Made by a program: the position numbers and the translations under genes. Below are positions 24,678-33,527 of a DNA stretch of 64,000 bases, piece after piece. The notes beneath the pieces are model-generated. The model worked only from the letters and a program-made list of their open reading frames with translations. It was not told the origin of the DNA and searched no databases. The stretch comes from an uncultured Odoribacter sp. (GTDB lineage Bacteria > Bacteroidota > Bacteroidia > Bacteroidales > Marinifilaceae), in NCBI GenBank assembly GCA_900541415.1, contig UQJP01000001.1:115074-179073 (forward strand). The letters run 5' to 3'. Within the stretch, counting starts at the first letter, position 1. Every line of letters begins with the position of its first letter.

Positions 24678-25193
24678 TTAGCCGATTTTTTTCTTGATGT
24701 GCAGCAAGCGGGTCATCATAAATGATTGCTTATAAAAAATAAACAAAGGCAACGACACTCCGATCACTAAAGCGAAAAGCACAAAAATCGTCGTCAGTCC
24801 GTTCCGGAATATTTCAGCAATCAACAATTGCAGCACCGCATCATCGTCCGTCTTCATAAAGCGGATCAACCCCAATATGGTTTTATAAGCATACATGCCG
24901 GGAATCATCGGCAACAAGGCCGGAAAAGAAAACACTTCTGCCGGGCAATGGATGATTTTGGCAAACATCATGCTCAACATCCCGATGGTAAAAGAAGCAA
25001 ACAAAGTAGATGAAGTCAAGTCGAAAGGCGTACGCTGCAATAAATAAAAACGACAGGCATGCCCGATCGCAGCTAACAAAGCCGCAATTAAAACTGCCCG
25101 GCGCGGAGGATTCGAAATAACGGCAAATCCAATGGCGGCAATAGCAGCAGCCACCCCATCCAACAATACGGCTATCCAAAATTCTGCATTCAT
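24678..25193 (-). CDS. Threonine/serine exporter, ThrE_2-type subunit
   Basis: This 171-residue membrane protein has about four to five hydrophobic helices (FWIAVLLDGVAAAIAAIGFAVI, AVLIAALLAAIGHACRFYLL, FALVIGVSLPLFIFY) and the family stretch FSFPALLPMIPGMYAYKTILG. The ATG at 25193 overlaps the stop of the upstream gene as ATGA, which is the expected coupling. The longer frame from 25283 lies inside that gene and was rejected. It forms the C-terminal half of a split ThrE exporter. Confidence 0.85.
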   Translation of the reverse strand: MNAEFWIAVLLDGVAAAIAAIGFAVISNPPRRAVLIAALLAAIGHACRFYLLQRTPFDLTSSTLFASFTIGMLSMMFAKIIHCPAEVFSFPALLPMIPGMYAYKTILGLIRFMKTDDDAVLQLLIAEIFRNGLTTIFVLFALVIGVSLPLFIFYKQSFMMTRLLHIKKKIG

Positions 25194-25966
25194 ATCACTT
25201 CCTTTCCCAGAATCAACAATGTCATCGATAGGCCCAGGGCAATACAGATAATTAAAATAAAAGCATTGATAGCCCTGGACCACCCCACCAGGACATGCCC
25301 TTCCAATATATCGATGATCGAATTAATCAAAGGCACTCCCGGAATCAGAAACAAAACGCTCGTTCCCAAAGCAATATCTTCTGTCGTCCCCCAATGATAA
25401 CGGAAACCCAACCCGGCGATCAGGGAAGCGATAAACGCACAAACCACAAACACAACCATGTGGTTTACATGTCTTTTCATCAGCTCCTGCCTCACAAAAA
25501 AGCCAACCAGCGTAGCCACCCACACCAACCCCATCGCCATCAGGTCACCTCCGAACAAACGGCAAAAAGCGGCATTCGCAAAAGCAACCAGCACCAACAC
25601 CAGCCAACGCGACATCGGAGGCCGGGTGATTATCCGGCTATATTGCTTCTGAATCTCCGCCAATTCCAAATGATTGTCATACGCATCCCAACTCAGGGAG
25701 CTGAGGTCTGAAATCGTCCGGAAGTTCAGAGCCGCCGCCGGAATCCGCCTCACATAGGTACGCCGGATCGAATAATCGTCCCGGTGCTTAATCGTCATCG
25801 TGATGTTCCGCTGAAAAACGGTCATATCCACACCATAGTCGAAAGAATCGGCAATACGGGTAACATTTCTGACCACTCTGGACGTATGGCTTCCCACCGC
25901 CATTAAAGTAGTGGCGAAATCAAGCAAAAAATTGGATAATTCCTGAATATCGACATTCCGGGACAT
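25190..25966 (-). CDS. Threonine/serine exporter, ThrE/DUF1212 subunit
   Basis: This 258-residue protein has a soluble N-terminal domain (about 1-115, with FATTLMAVGSHTSRVVRNVTRIAD) and then five membrane helices (from WLVLVLVAFANAAFC). The signature FLIPGVPLINSIIDILEGHVLVGWSRAINAF near residue 205 is typical of the ThrE family. It pumps threonine or serine out of the cell in characterised relatives. It is translationally coupled to the smaller subunit. A likely -7 element (TAATTTTG on the minus strand, 25988-25995) sits 22 bases upstream. Confidence 0.88.
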   Translation of the reverse strand: MSRNVDIQELSNFLLDFATTLMAVGSHTSRVVRNVTRIADSFDYGVDMTVFQRNITMTIKHRDDYSIRRTYVRRIPAAALNFRTISDLSSLSWDAYDNHLELAEIQKQYSRIITRPPMSRWLVLVLVAFANAAFCRLFGGDLMAMGLVWVATLVGFFVRQELMKRHVNHMVVFVVCAFIASLIAGLGFRYHWGTTEDIALGTSVLFLIPGVPLINSIIDILEGHVLVGWSRAINAFILIICIALGLSMTLLILGKEVI

Positions 25967-26107
25967 AAAACTTCATTTTTAAGTCCGCAAAATTAAAAAG
26001 TTTACAGCTATTCCCTGAAAATTCTGCCGATAAAAACGCTCAATCGTTATCATTTGAAATATATGATAAATTCATTCCCACCATTTTCAAATCGTGAATA
26101 TATTTTA

Positions 26108-26115
26108 TATTTTTG
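26108..26115 (+). promoter_or_regulatory. Promoter -7 element of the second cobalamin riboswitch
   Basis: TATTTTTG matches TAnnTTTG and lies five bases ahead of the riboswitch P1 stem. No clear TTG is present at -33. Confidence 0.5.
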
Positions 26116-26119
26116 CGGC

Positions 26120-26297
26120 GTATTGGTTTCTGCTGTTGCCATCCGGCACTGGAGATCAAAAGGGAATCGGGTGAAAATCCCGGACAGGCCCGCTGCTGTG
26201 AGCTTCATTCTATTGTTTTTAACCAATTCTCCTGCCACTGTCTGCAACAGACGGGAAGGCGTTAAAAACGGAAGCAAGTCAGAAGACCTGCCAATAC
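26120..26297 (+). promoter_or_regulatory. Cobalamin riboswitch facing the DUF4465 lipoprotein gene
   Basis: The P1 arms GTATTGG (26120-26126) and CCAATAC (26291-26297) enclose the conserved blocks GGGTGAAAATCCC, ACAGGCCCGCTGCTGTGA, GCCACTG, GGGAAGG and AGTCAGAAGACCTGCC. The closest plus-strand gene starts at 26716, over 400 bases later. Between them no ORF of note exists. A terminator-like hairpin at 26451-26475 could be the expression platform. Confidence 0.92.
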
Positions 26298-26449
26298 AAG
26301 CAATCGTCCGCACTTCGAGGATTAGGGGCGGCACCTGCAGATTTATATAATAACTGTACTGTTAAAGCACCGGAAAGCGGCAATTGGTGTATGGAGATAT
26401 TATAGCATGTGGCCATATAATATCCGGAATATACGATTGAAGTTTGAAG

Positions 26450-26486
26450 GACCGGAAATCCGCATCCTGTCCGGTGTTTTATTTTT
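26450..26486 (+). terminator. Terminator downstream of the riboswitch
   Basis: ACCGGA (26451-26456) pairs with TCCGGT (26470-26475) and is followed by GTTTTATTTTTTATG. It could end the riboswitch transcript early when B12 is bound, or mark the end of a stand-alone riboswitch RNA of about 370 bases. Confidence 0.6.
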
Positions 26487-26492
26487 TATGGC

Positions 26493-26528
26493 ACAAAAAA
26501 AGTCACAGGCCGGCTAAAACCTGTGACT
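26493..26528 (-). terminator. Minus-strand terminator-like hairpin in the riboswitch-DUF4465 gap
   Basis: AGTCACAGG (26501-26509) pairs with CCTGTGACT (26520-26528). On the minus strand the stem is followed by seven T residues. No minus-strand gene lies just upstream of it, so what it terminates is unknown. The remaining 26529-26715 is A/T-rich without a gene. Confidence 0.5.
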
Positions 26529-26715
26529 CAGCAACTATAAATATTAATCAATAAAACGTTCTCTCTTTCTACATCACAAAGATAGGTCAGGGAAATAAAC
26601 TGTGAAATCCCTATTAATGAGTAATTTTTGACAAGGCAGGCAAAAGTGATCCTCACATTTAGGGATATTTGATGAAATATAGCCCCAATACCAATAATTA
26701 ACCAATATAATCAAA

Positions 26716-27456
26716 ATGAAAAAAATCAAATTTCTTTATTTCCTGCTCGCTATCGGCACAATATTAAGTTTTGCCTCTTGTAGCGACGACGATAACAACG
26801 GGGATGGCCGCGAGATTCTAAGCGTGATCGATTTTGAAAGCGTACCTGTTCCCGACACCGGATTCGTCAATAATCTGGAATACCAGGAAAAAGGCATCCG
26901 TTTCTCAAACAATTATTCCGTATCCTCTTATGGCGAATATTGGGAAGGATTCAGTTATTCCCGTTTGACCGACCGAACAACTCCGGGATTGATAAACCAA
27001 TACAGCGTGTTCGCATCGGGCGGTGCCAACCAGTCGAAAACTTTCGCGGTTGTTTACGATACTTATGATTCACCTACCCATTTCCAATTTATCAGCGACC
27101 AATCCTATCCGGTGAAAAATGTGATGGTCAATAACAGCACCTACGCAGCCCTGAGCATGAAGGAAGGCGATTCCAATGCCAAGCAGTTTGAAAGCGGAGA
27201 CTGGTTTAAAGTGATCTTCACCGGATATAATGTGGCAGGGGAAGCCGGAAAAACAGTGGAATTCTACCTGGCCGATTTCCGCGACGGAAAAACTTTCATC
27301 TGCAACACCTGGACAAAAGTAGATTTACAATCCTTAGGAAGTGTAAACAAGGTAACTGTCACTTTCGACTCTTCCGATAAGGGCGAATATGGGGTAAACA
27401 CCCCCAAATATGTATGTATCGACGATCTGACTTATGTTTCCGACATTGAGAAATAA
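26716..27456 (+). CDS. DUF4465 surface lipoprotein, probable B12-binding (BtuH-type)
   Basis: This 246-residue lipoprotein (SFASCSDDDNN) has the DUF4465 pattern: an early IDFESV, then YWEGFSYSRLTD, NQYSVFASGGA, VNNSTYAALSMKEGD, GDWFKVIFTG, EFYLADFRDG and CIDDLTYV. From memory, proteins of this family sit in Bacteroidetes corrinoid uptake loci and one group binds B12 at the cell surface. I give this as likely, not proven. It faces a cobalamin riboswitch about 420 bases upstream and converges on a BtuG/BtuB operon, which supports the role. Its own promoter is not clear. Confidence 0.78.
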   Translation: MKKIKFLYFLLAIGTILSFASCSDDDNNGDGREILSVIDFESVPVPDTGFVNNLEYQEKGIRFSNNYSVSSYGEYWEGFSYSRLTDRTTPGLINQYSVFASGGANQSKTFAVVYDTYDSPTHFQFISDQSYPVKNVMVNNSTYAALSMKEGDSNAKQFESGDWFKVIFTGYNVAGEAGKTVEFYLADFRDGKTFICNTWTKVDLQSLGSVNKVTVTFDSSDKGEYGVNTPKYVCIDDLTYVSDIEK

Positions 27457-27478
27457 ACAGAAAGATACTATTTTCCAT

Positions 27479-27513
27479 AAAAAAGCGGCCTATTATTTAG
27501 ACCGCTTTTTTAT
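27479..27513. terminator. Bidirectional terminator between the DUF4465 and btuG-like genes
   Basis: AAAAGCGG (27481-27488) pairs with CCGCTTTT (27502-27509), with A residues before and T residues after the stem, so it can work on both strands. It separates converging genes. Confidence 0.8.
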
Positions 27514-27558
27514 AAATATATTCCCATCGTAAAAACAGAAAGAAACTTTCACCGCCTC

Positions 27559-28671
27559 CTATTTGAAACAGAAAGCCCCCGGAGTAATCCCCACCCGGAA
27601 GGTATCGATCGGCAATCCCTGCCCGCTCAACCGGTAAACCACCCCGCTTTGCACATAATCAATCGCGTCGGCAACATACACCTCGGAATTGTGTGGGTCC
27701 ACCGCCAGCCCATAAACATACGTTCCCTGTTTGTTATAATAAAAAGTCTGTATCGACCTTGCCAGCGGCCGGGGAGCATCCACAGGCAAACGGTAAACCG
27801 ATTTATTGATATAATACAATGTGTCTTTCGTGGGATTCAGGCATATTTCACGGGCATTGTCTCCGAAATCAAATATCACCGAATCCACCACCTGCCGGGT
27901 CTCGGCATCGATTTTATAAAGTCCCGGAGCCACCTGTCCGTAGGGACTTCCTGCATATCCGCCGTCGTTCACCACCCAAATCTGGTTGTTTTTATCCAGC
28001 ACAAGCGCGGCGGGCTGCTTACACACCGTGATTGAATCCACCACCTGATCGTTATCAGTATTAATCACTAATATTTTATCATCATACGACCAACAATTCG
28101 TAAACACAAAATTCTTATACTGCACCATCTGTTCGGTGGGATGCTGGTAAAATTCGGAAGTGTTATTGCTAACATCGATTCGTCCGATAATCTGGAAAGT
28201 CTTCGGATTCACAATGGTGATCGCCTTCGCATACAGGTCGGTGATATAAGCCTTTTCATCGCTCAGGAAGTGCATATAGCGGGGAGAGGTCAGCCCCTTG
28301 ATCCAGCCTTTCACTTCGAACGTATTGACATCGATGGTAAAGACCACCCCCGAATTGTTCACCACCACATATCCTAAATTTCCCCGGATCGTCATCGACT
28401 GCGCCACGTCGCCCAAAGGAATCCCGTTCACCCGGACAAAAACTTCCTGTTCAACCTGACGGGTTTCAGGGTCGTAATAAGATAACGAAGCATTCCCATA
28501 CTGGAAATTCCCTTCATTCATAACAAACACCCCCCGTCCCGGACAATTCAGGCTCTCCAAACTCCGTGGCCCGTAATCCATACACGATTGTACTCCCCAA
28601 AACGCCAACAACAAACCTATCCCCCAACCGCATCTCCCCCGATACCTATATTTTAACATTCGTCTTTTCAT
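27559..28671 (-). CDS. btuG: BtuG-like surface B12-capture lipoprotein
   Basis: This 370-residue lipoprotein is a predicted seven-bladed beta propeller of the YncE type. I start it at the ATG at 28671, which yields a signal region and lipobox (WGVQSCMDYG). The frame extended to 28806 runs into btuB and lacks signal character. Blade-like repeats include FVMNEGNFQYGNASLSYYDPET, FTIDVNTFEVKGWI, TIVNPKTFQIIGRI and VVNDGGYAGSPYG. In characterised Bacteroides, BtuG binds cobalamin very tightly and lids the BtuB barrel. Here it directly follows btuB by 28 bases, the expected arrangement. The identity is inferred from fold and context. Confidence 0.85.
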   Translation of the reverse strand: MKRRMLKYRYRGRCGWGIGLLLAFWGVQSCMDYGPRSLESLNCPGRGVFVMNEGNFQYGNASLSYYDPETRQVEQEVFVRVNGIPLGDVAQSMTIRGNLGYVVVNNSGVVFTIDVNTFEVKGWIKGLTSPRYMHFLSDEKAYITDLYAKAITIVNPKTFQIIGRIDVSNNTSEFYQHPTEQMVQYKNFVFTNCWSYDDKILVINTDNDQVVDSITVCKQPAALVLDKNNQIWVVNDGGYAGSPYGQVAPGLYKIDAETRQVVDSVIFDFGDNAREICLNPTKDTLYYINKSVYRLPVDAPRPLARSIQTFYYNKQGTYVYGLAVDPHNSEVYVADAIDYVQSGVVYRLSGQGLPIDTFRVGITPGAFCFK

Positions 28672-28699
28672 TTGCCTGTCTTTTTGCGAAAATCCCCGT

Positions 28700-30730
28700 T
28701 TATTTGTCGTTCGTCGTCGCCCCGCCCCATTTCGGGTTAATACCGATGAAGAAACCATAATTCCGCCCCGCCATCGGACGGCTGAGCACCGACACATATT
28801 CTTCATTAAACAGGTTATAAACGGAAAACTTCAAGGTGAAATCCACCGGATGAACACAGAAACGTTTTTCAAGAGAAAGATCGTTCATATAATACGATCC
28901 CAGACGTCCGATTTTCGTCTGCATCTCATTGCTCGAAGTGGTATAGCGTTCACTGAAATAATTATATTTATACGTGAAAACAAAACCTTTCCAACCCACA
29001 CGCCCCATAACCGAAGAAGAGTATTCCGGAATATACACCAGTTGCTTGCCGATGGATTCGTCCGCCCAATTCACCGGATCGCCGTGATTGATCGAACGGG
29101 TCTGCGCCCAATTCGCATCGAGATACACGCTCCACCCGCCGAACTTCGCCTGAGCTTTTCCTTTCAGCTCCCAACCGTAACTATGCACTTCCTTCACATT
29201 CCGGGGTTCCCAAAAGCCCTTATAGGTAGGCAACCAAACAATCCAATTATCGATATTGGAATTGTAAGCCGAAACCTCCCCCTGAAAAGAAAAACGGTCG
29301 TTCTTTTTCACCGTAAACTCCACACCTCCGTCATAAGTAAACCCGTTTTCCGTTTTCAGACCGGGGTTTCCACCCGGCAAGAAATAAAGGTCGTTCAGGC
29401 TGGGATAATGATAATTACGTGCCACAGACCCTTTCAAAATCACTCCATAGGCAGGCCAAAGCACAAGATCTACAAACCCGGCAGGGATAACCGGAGTCCA
29501 TTCCCCATAATAATCCTCCCGCACATTCAACGCCAACCCCAATCGAGGCACAGGGCGATAGCGCACCACCGCCAGTGCGGAAGCCTCCAGACGGGTACGG
29601 TCATACCCCGCCTTCGTCGTTTTTTCATAACTGCTCACGGAATGAAAATTGGAAGATACGTTCGCGGAAAACATCCACTTTTCAGAAAGGAAATAATCCG
29701 CCCCATATTTCAAAAAGCCTGTATAAACAACACTATTGGCATGCTGCATTTCGGCCAATCCGCCCGTTCCCAACTCTCCCCGGTAAGTATACAACGTATT
29801 ATCGAACGTATACCCCACATTTCCCGCCAACTTCAAACGGTCGTTCCGCCTTTCCCATTGCCCGGTCAGCCGGAAAGTTTTCTGTTCCTGCTGACTTTTC
29901 GACTCGTCTTCCTCCCGGTAGTTCACATTCAGCATGGGAATACCGCGTTTGGAATCCATATACCAGGCAGCCAACGAAAAATGGTCCCGTCCCGAATCAT
30001 AATACAACTCCTGCAAAACATGTAAATCCCGGTAATTACAATTCTTATTCCGTTCCGTCGGGTAGGTGATTCCTCCCTCACCCGTAAAATCGAAATCCCG
30101 TTTATTGTAATTCACATACTTAAAATCGTTCCTCGAATTTACATAAGCAATCCGGGTCGATGTCTGAAACCTGCCTTTGGCATAACGGTAGCGCAAAAAC
30201 TCATCGAAAGTATGGAAACTACTGATTCCCTGTATAAAATTCAGTTCCGATCCATCCCCCTGCATCTTCTTATTTCCCAGGGTGATAGCTCCTCCCAATC
30301 CTCCTCCCGACACATTGATCGAACTGGCACCATGCCAAAGGCTCATATCGTCGATAAAATAAGAAGGAATCAATGAAAAATCCACTTGTCCCAGCATCGG
30401 GGAATTGATCTTCATGCCGTTCCAAAGCACCTGGGTGTGCGAAGGGGCCGTTCCCCGGAAAGAAGCCGTCGCCTGCGTGCCCCGTCCGTAATTCTTTATA
30501 AAAATAGAAGTGTTCTGTGACAAGATGTCGGCCAAACTATTCGTGACGCTTTCCCGCAATGCCACCGTATCGATCCGGGTCTTTGTTGCGCCTATATCCT
30601 CGAATTTACGCCGGGCGGTGACTTCCACCGCCTTCAAATCGATCTTCCAGCCCGCTTTTTCTTTTTCCTGCGCCTTTCCCTCCGCCACAAACAACAACAA
30701 ACACACACCGACAACAATTGAATACTTCAT
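28700..30730 (-). CDS. btuB: TonB-dependent cobalamin transporter
   Basis: This 676-residue outer-membrane receptor has a signal peptide (ending EGKAQ) and a plug domain (about 30-150, with VTNSLADILSQNTSIFIKNYGRGTQATASFRGT and HTQVLWNGMKINSPMLGQVD). A 22-strand barrel follows and ends YGFFIGINPKWG. The plug sequence is characteristic of BtuB rather than SusC-type proteins. It transports cobalamin using TonB energy. The order CDF exporter, btuB, btuG-like has short gaps (42 and 28 bases), so one transcript is likely. No riboswitch sits directly ahead of this transcript. Confidence 0.93.
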   Translation of the reverse strand: MKYSIVVGVCLLLFVAEGKAQEKEKAGWKIDLKAVEVTARRKFEDIGATKTRIDTVALRESVTNSLADILSQNTSIFIKNYGRGTQATASFRGTAPSHTQVLWNGMKINSPMLGQVDFSLIPSYFIDDMSLWHGASSINVSGGGLGGAITLGNKKMQGDGSELNFIQGISSFHTFDEFLRYRYAKGRFQTSTRIAYVNSRNDFKYVNYNKRDFDFTGEGGITYPTERNKNCNYRDLHVLQELYYDSGRDHFSLAAWYMDSKRGIPMLNVNYREEDESKSQQEQKTFRLTGQWERRNDRLKLAGNVGYTFDNTLYTYRGELGTGGLAEMQHANSVVYTGFLKYGADYFLSEKWMFSANVSSNFHSVSSYEKTTKAGYDRTRLEASALAVVRYRPVPRLGLALNVREDYYGEWTPVIPAGFVDLVLWPAYGVILKGSVARNYHYPSLNDLYFLPGGNPGLKTENGFTYDGGVEFTVKKNDRFSFQGEVSAYNSNIDNWIVWLPTYKGFWEPRNVKEVHSYGWELKGKAQAKFGGWSVYLDANWAQTRSINHGDPVNWADESIGKQLVYIPEYSSSVMGRVGWKGFVFTYKYNYFSERYTTSSNEMQTKIGRLGSYYMNDLSLEKRFCVHPVDFTLKFSVYNLFNEEYVSVLSRPMAGRNYGFFIGINPKWGGATTNDK

Positions 30731-30772
30731 TTTATTTTTAACTCATCATTTCTTCCCACACTGCAAATTGCC

Positions 30773-31681
30773 TTAACAACAATCTCCGCTGCAATGATTA
30801 CCGGGCGTTTCAAATTCTAAAGTGGCATGGGCGATCCCTGCTTCCTGCAACTTCTGTTTCAGGCTGCATTTCACCTTTTCCATTTCATCAGCATGCCCGA
30901 TCACCACATGCACCGTCAATGCCGTTTCCGTAGTGCTCAGTGCCCAGATATGCATGTGGTGAAAACTTTTCACACCCGGCTCTGTTTCTATGACCTTACC
31001 GATCTCTTCATAATCCGTCCCGGCAGGAACACCGTCCAAAGACAACCGGAGGCTGTCCCGCAAAAGTCCCCACGTAGAATAAACAATCACAATAGCGATC
31101 AGGATTCCGATAATCGGGTCGATAATATACCAGCCCGTATAAGTAATAATAATCCCGGATATAACCACACCCACCGAAACCAAAGCATCCGCCGCCATGT
31201 GCAGATAAGCTCCCTTAACGTTCAGGTCTTTTTCCTTATCTTTCAAAAACAGCCATGCCGTAAAAGCATTCACCAAAACGCCCACTCCGGCCACCCACGC
31301 CACAGCATCCCCGTCCACAGGGCGAGGGTGAAATAATTTTTCGATACTTTCCCCGAAAATAAAGCCCACCGCCACCAATAAAATAACGGCATTCAAGAGC
31401 GACACCAATATGGTACTTTTCTTATAGCCATAAGTATATTTGGTATTCGAATGCACCTTAGCCAGGCGGAAAGCCAGCATTGCCAGCACTAAACTCGCCA
31501 CATCGCCCAAATTATGCCCGGCGTCCGAGATCAATCCTAAAGAATTGTACCAGAAACCCGCCACAAATTCTACAACGACAAAGGCTACGTTTAAAGTAAT
31601 ACCTATTATAAACGCCTTATTCAGGGAATTCAATTCATGCTGATGGTGATGATGATGTTCGTGATGATGTTCATGTGCCAT
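30773..31681 (-). CDS. CDF family cation efflux protein (Zn/Co type)
   Basis: This 302-residue inner-membrane exporter has six predicted helices and a C-terminal cytoplasmic domain. The start at 31681 is preferred: it gives MAHEHHHEHHHHHQHEL, a His-rich metal-binding leader, while the extended frame adds an unrelated 16 residues. Transport-site residues are visible in LISDAGHNLGD and HMAADALVSVG (the paired HxxxD sites of zinc exporters). The tail HCSGDCC may also bind metal. A -7 element (TAACTTTG, minus strand, 31745-31752) lies upstream. Being first in the btuB transcript suggests a link to cobalt or zinc balance. Confidence 0.9.
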   Translation of the reverse strand: MAHEHHHEHHHHHQHELNSLNKAFIIGITLNVAFVVVEFVAGFWYNSLGLISDAGHNLGDVASLVLAMLAFRLAKVHSNTKYTYGYKKSTILVSLLNAVILLVAVGFIFGESIEKLFHPRPVDGDAVAWVAGVGVLVNAFTAWLFLKDKEKDLNVKGAYLHMAADALVSVGVVISGIIITYTGWYIIDPIIGILIAIVIVYSTWGLLRDSLRLSLDGVPAGTDYEEIGKVIETEPGVKSFHHMHIWALSTTETALTVHVVIGHADEMEKVKCSLKQKLQEAGIAHATLEFETPGNHCSGDCC

Positions 31682-31821
31682 ATTCGTTTGTATTTTATCC
31701 GAAAAAACTACTTTATACCATCCCCGCAACAGGATGTATTTTCACAAAGTTAACTCTTTTTTTCCGGGAATCGTCTCCCCTTTTTTGGGTAAAAAAGAAT
31801 ACATCGCTCCCTACCTTACAT

Positions 31822-32538
31822 TTACAGCGGTTCACTGAGATTGGCAAACCAATAAGAATAATCCTTTTCATGCCCGTCTTCCAATCTCACCGGATAAGTC
31901 ATATACAACGGTTCGCCCAAAACAAAATCCACTGGCCGGCGGAACATTCCGCCTGCATAACAAAACGTGTGATACTCCCCGTTTTCCCCGCAAACATCCA
32001 CATCTTCCGGTAGTTTTTTTACAAACCCGCCATCGATGGAACACCCGATAAAATCTTTTCCGAGTTTTTCCGCCATCGTCGTCACCACCACCGTTTGAAG
32101 CCCCGAAGCTAAAAACTCGTCCATAATTTCCGAAGAAGTCTTCCCCCACAGGGGCTCAACCACAGTTATCCCGTAAGGTGCCAATTGCCGCTCACGGTAG
32201 GCCTTCACATCGTGCAAAAAAATATCGCCGAAAATGAAATGTTCCACTCCCCGGGCAAGAAAATATTCCACAGCTTCCCGCATCGTATTCTCATACCCCT
32301 GCATTTCGCCTCCCGGCTCCAATTCTGCCATATACAAAGGAATCCCCACACTTTCCGCCTGCTTTTGTAACAAAGCCGCAGGAATAGCATGCATCGACGA
32401 CCTCTGATTCTGCCTGTTCACCGTGGTCAATAAAGAAATCACGTCATATTCCCCGAATTGCAACACCTTCCACAAAGCCAGCGCCGAATCCTTGCCTCCG
32501 CTCCAATTAAAAACCGCTTTTATCCGCTTATCCTTCAT
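31822..32538 (-). CDS. DUF71/COG2102 PP-loop ATP pyrophosphatase, B12-salvage subgroup
   Basis: This 238-residue cytoplasmic enzyme has the PP-loop SGGKDSALALWK at residues 14-25 and the DUF71 signature HFIFGDIFLHDVKAYRE. In eukaryotes and archaea the family makes diphthamide (Dph6). Bacteria lack diphthamide, and comparative genomics has proposed that a bacterial subgroup works in B12 salvage, perhaps amidating a corrinoid. Its place here between BtuB and corrinoid-locus lipoproteins fits that proposal well. The reaction remains unproven. It stands alone, with gaps of about 130-140 bases on either side. Confidence 0.85.
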   Translation of the reverse strand: MKDKRIKAVFNWSGGKDSALALWKVLQFGEYDVISLLTTVNRQNQRSSMHAIPAALLQKQAESVGIPLYMAELEPGGEMQGYENTMREAVEYFLARGVEHFIFGDIFLHDVKAYRERQLAPYGITVVEPLWGKTSSEIMDEFLASGLQTVVVTTMAEKLGKDFIGCSIDGGFVKKLPEDVDVCGENGEYHTFCYAGGMFRRPVDFVLGEPLYMTYPVRLEDGHEKDYSYWFANLSEPL

Positions 32539-32602
32539 GCCCCACTAATTTATGAGGTAATAAACAACCCTGACAACCCATCTCCTGCCAAACGATAAAA
32601 TT

Positions 32603-32631
32603 CATAAGGCCACGAACCACATAGCCTTATG
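32603..32631 (-). terminator. Possible terminator after the three-lipoprotein operon
   Basis: CATAAGGC (32603-32610) pairs with GCCTTATG (32624-32631). On the minus strand it is followed by AATTTTATCG. It lies 35 bases after the end of the lipoprotein gene at 32666. The T run is weak. Confidence 0.45.
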
Positions 32632-32665
32632 ATTTTAAGAGAAAAAGATTTATATCTGTAAACCT

Positions 32666-33520
32666 TTAAAAAATCTTGAAACCGACCACTTCGGTAGAAA
32701 CCTCTCCGATAGCATCCACATTTTTAAGAATGGCACTTTGCACTTTCACAAAATGAATCCGGGTCACCACCACGGCATTCCCTGCGGCATCCACGGCATT
32801 GTCCAGCTCGAACTGGTTATAACGGTACGTTCCGTTTGCCGATTTCTCCATATCCTTACCCATATTATCGGCATATCCCCAGCCGAAAGACTGGTTTTTC
32901 CATACCCCATTCTCATTCACCGTACGGGGCTGAAGCATGCTTCCTTTCAGGGTATATGAATCGGCCGCTATCCATGCCGGGTAATACATTTGGTCGTGGA
33001 AATCGGGCAAATACAGAATATCCCCTTCATTTCCCTTATTATCTTCCCAGTGCACGTTCCCCGGCTCCGAAGGACGGAAATAAGTGACCTCGTAATCCCG
33101 TTCGGGCTGGTCGCTCCCTTTCAGTTCATACCAGGGATCATCGGCAATCCCGTTACCGTTCACATCTTCGGACACCCACACAATTCCCGGCTCGGAACTT
33201 CCCTCGAAAGGATTTCCGATCACCCCGAAATCATAGCCCTTGCGGTTTTTAACCTCCTTAGGCAGTTTCACCGTGATGTATCCGCCGAACGATCCCAAAG
33301 ATACATATAACTTGTTTTCCAGACGGCTTTCCGCCCAGGCGCTGGCCTCTGCCATTGTTTTAAATACTCCGTGCTCGTTAATGAACTGTCCCGGAGCAGG
33401 GCAATATTCCAGCACTTTCACCTGACCCGGCGTAATATCGTCGTCATCGTCCTTGTCCACGGAACAGGCCGTGAAAGCCAGGGCTAACGCCACTCCATAA
33501 CAATAAAAACTTTTTTTCAT
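32666..33520 (-). CDS. Surface lipoprotein of the corrinoid locus (EF-hand-like loop)
   Basis: This 284-residue lipoprotein (AFTACSVDKDDDDD) contains VLEYCPAPGQFINE near the start, then FGVIGNPFEGSSEPGIVWVSEDVNGNGIADDPWYELKGSD. The stretch DVNGNGIADD is a calcium-binding-type loop. Proteins of this pattern are common in Bacteroidetes surface loci, including corrinoid ones, but their function is not known to me. It follows two tandem propeller lipoproteins by 7 bases and shares their cobalamin riboswitch. Confidence 0.75.
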   Translation of the reverse strand: MKKSFYCYGVALALAFTACSVDKDDDDDITPGQVKVLEYCPAPGQFINEHGVFKTMAEASAWAESRLENKLYVSLGSFGGYITVKLPKEVKNRKGYDFGVIGNPFEGSSEPGIVWVSEDVNGNGIADDPWYELKGSDQPERDYEVTYFRPSEPGNVHWEDNKGNEGDILYLPDFHDQMYYPAWIAADSYTLKGSMLQPRTVNENGVWKNQSFGWGYADNMGKDMEKSANGTYRYNQFELDNAVDAAGNAVVVTRIHFVKVQSAILKNVDAIGEVSTEVVGFKIF

Positions 33521-33527
33521 AATCGAA

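Noticed and set aside
26054..26350. 98-codon plus-strand ORF (and the overlapping minus-strand frame) near 26.2 kb
   Set aside because: Both cover the second cobalamin riboswitch; their apparent peptides are translations of its conserved RNA blocks.
28672..28806. Longer N-terminus for the BtuG-like lipoprotein
   Set aside because: It runs into the end of btuB and hides the signal peptide and lipobox.
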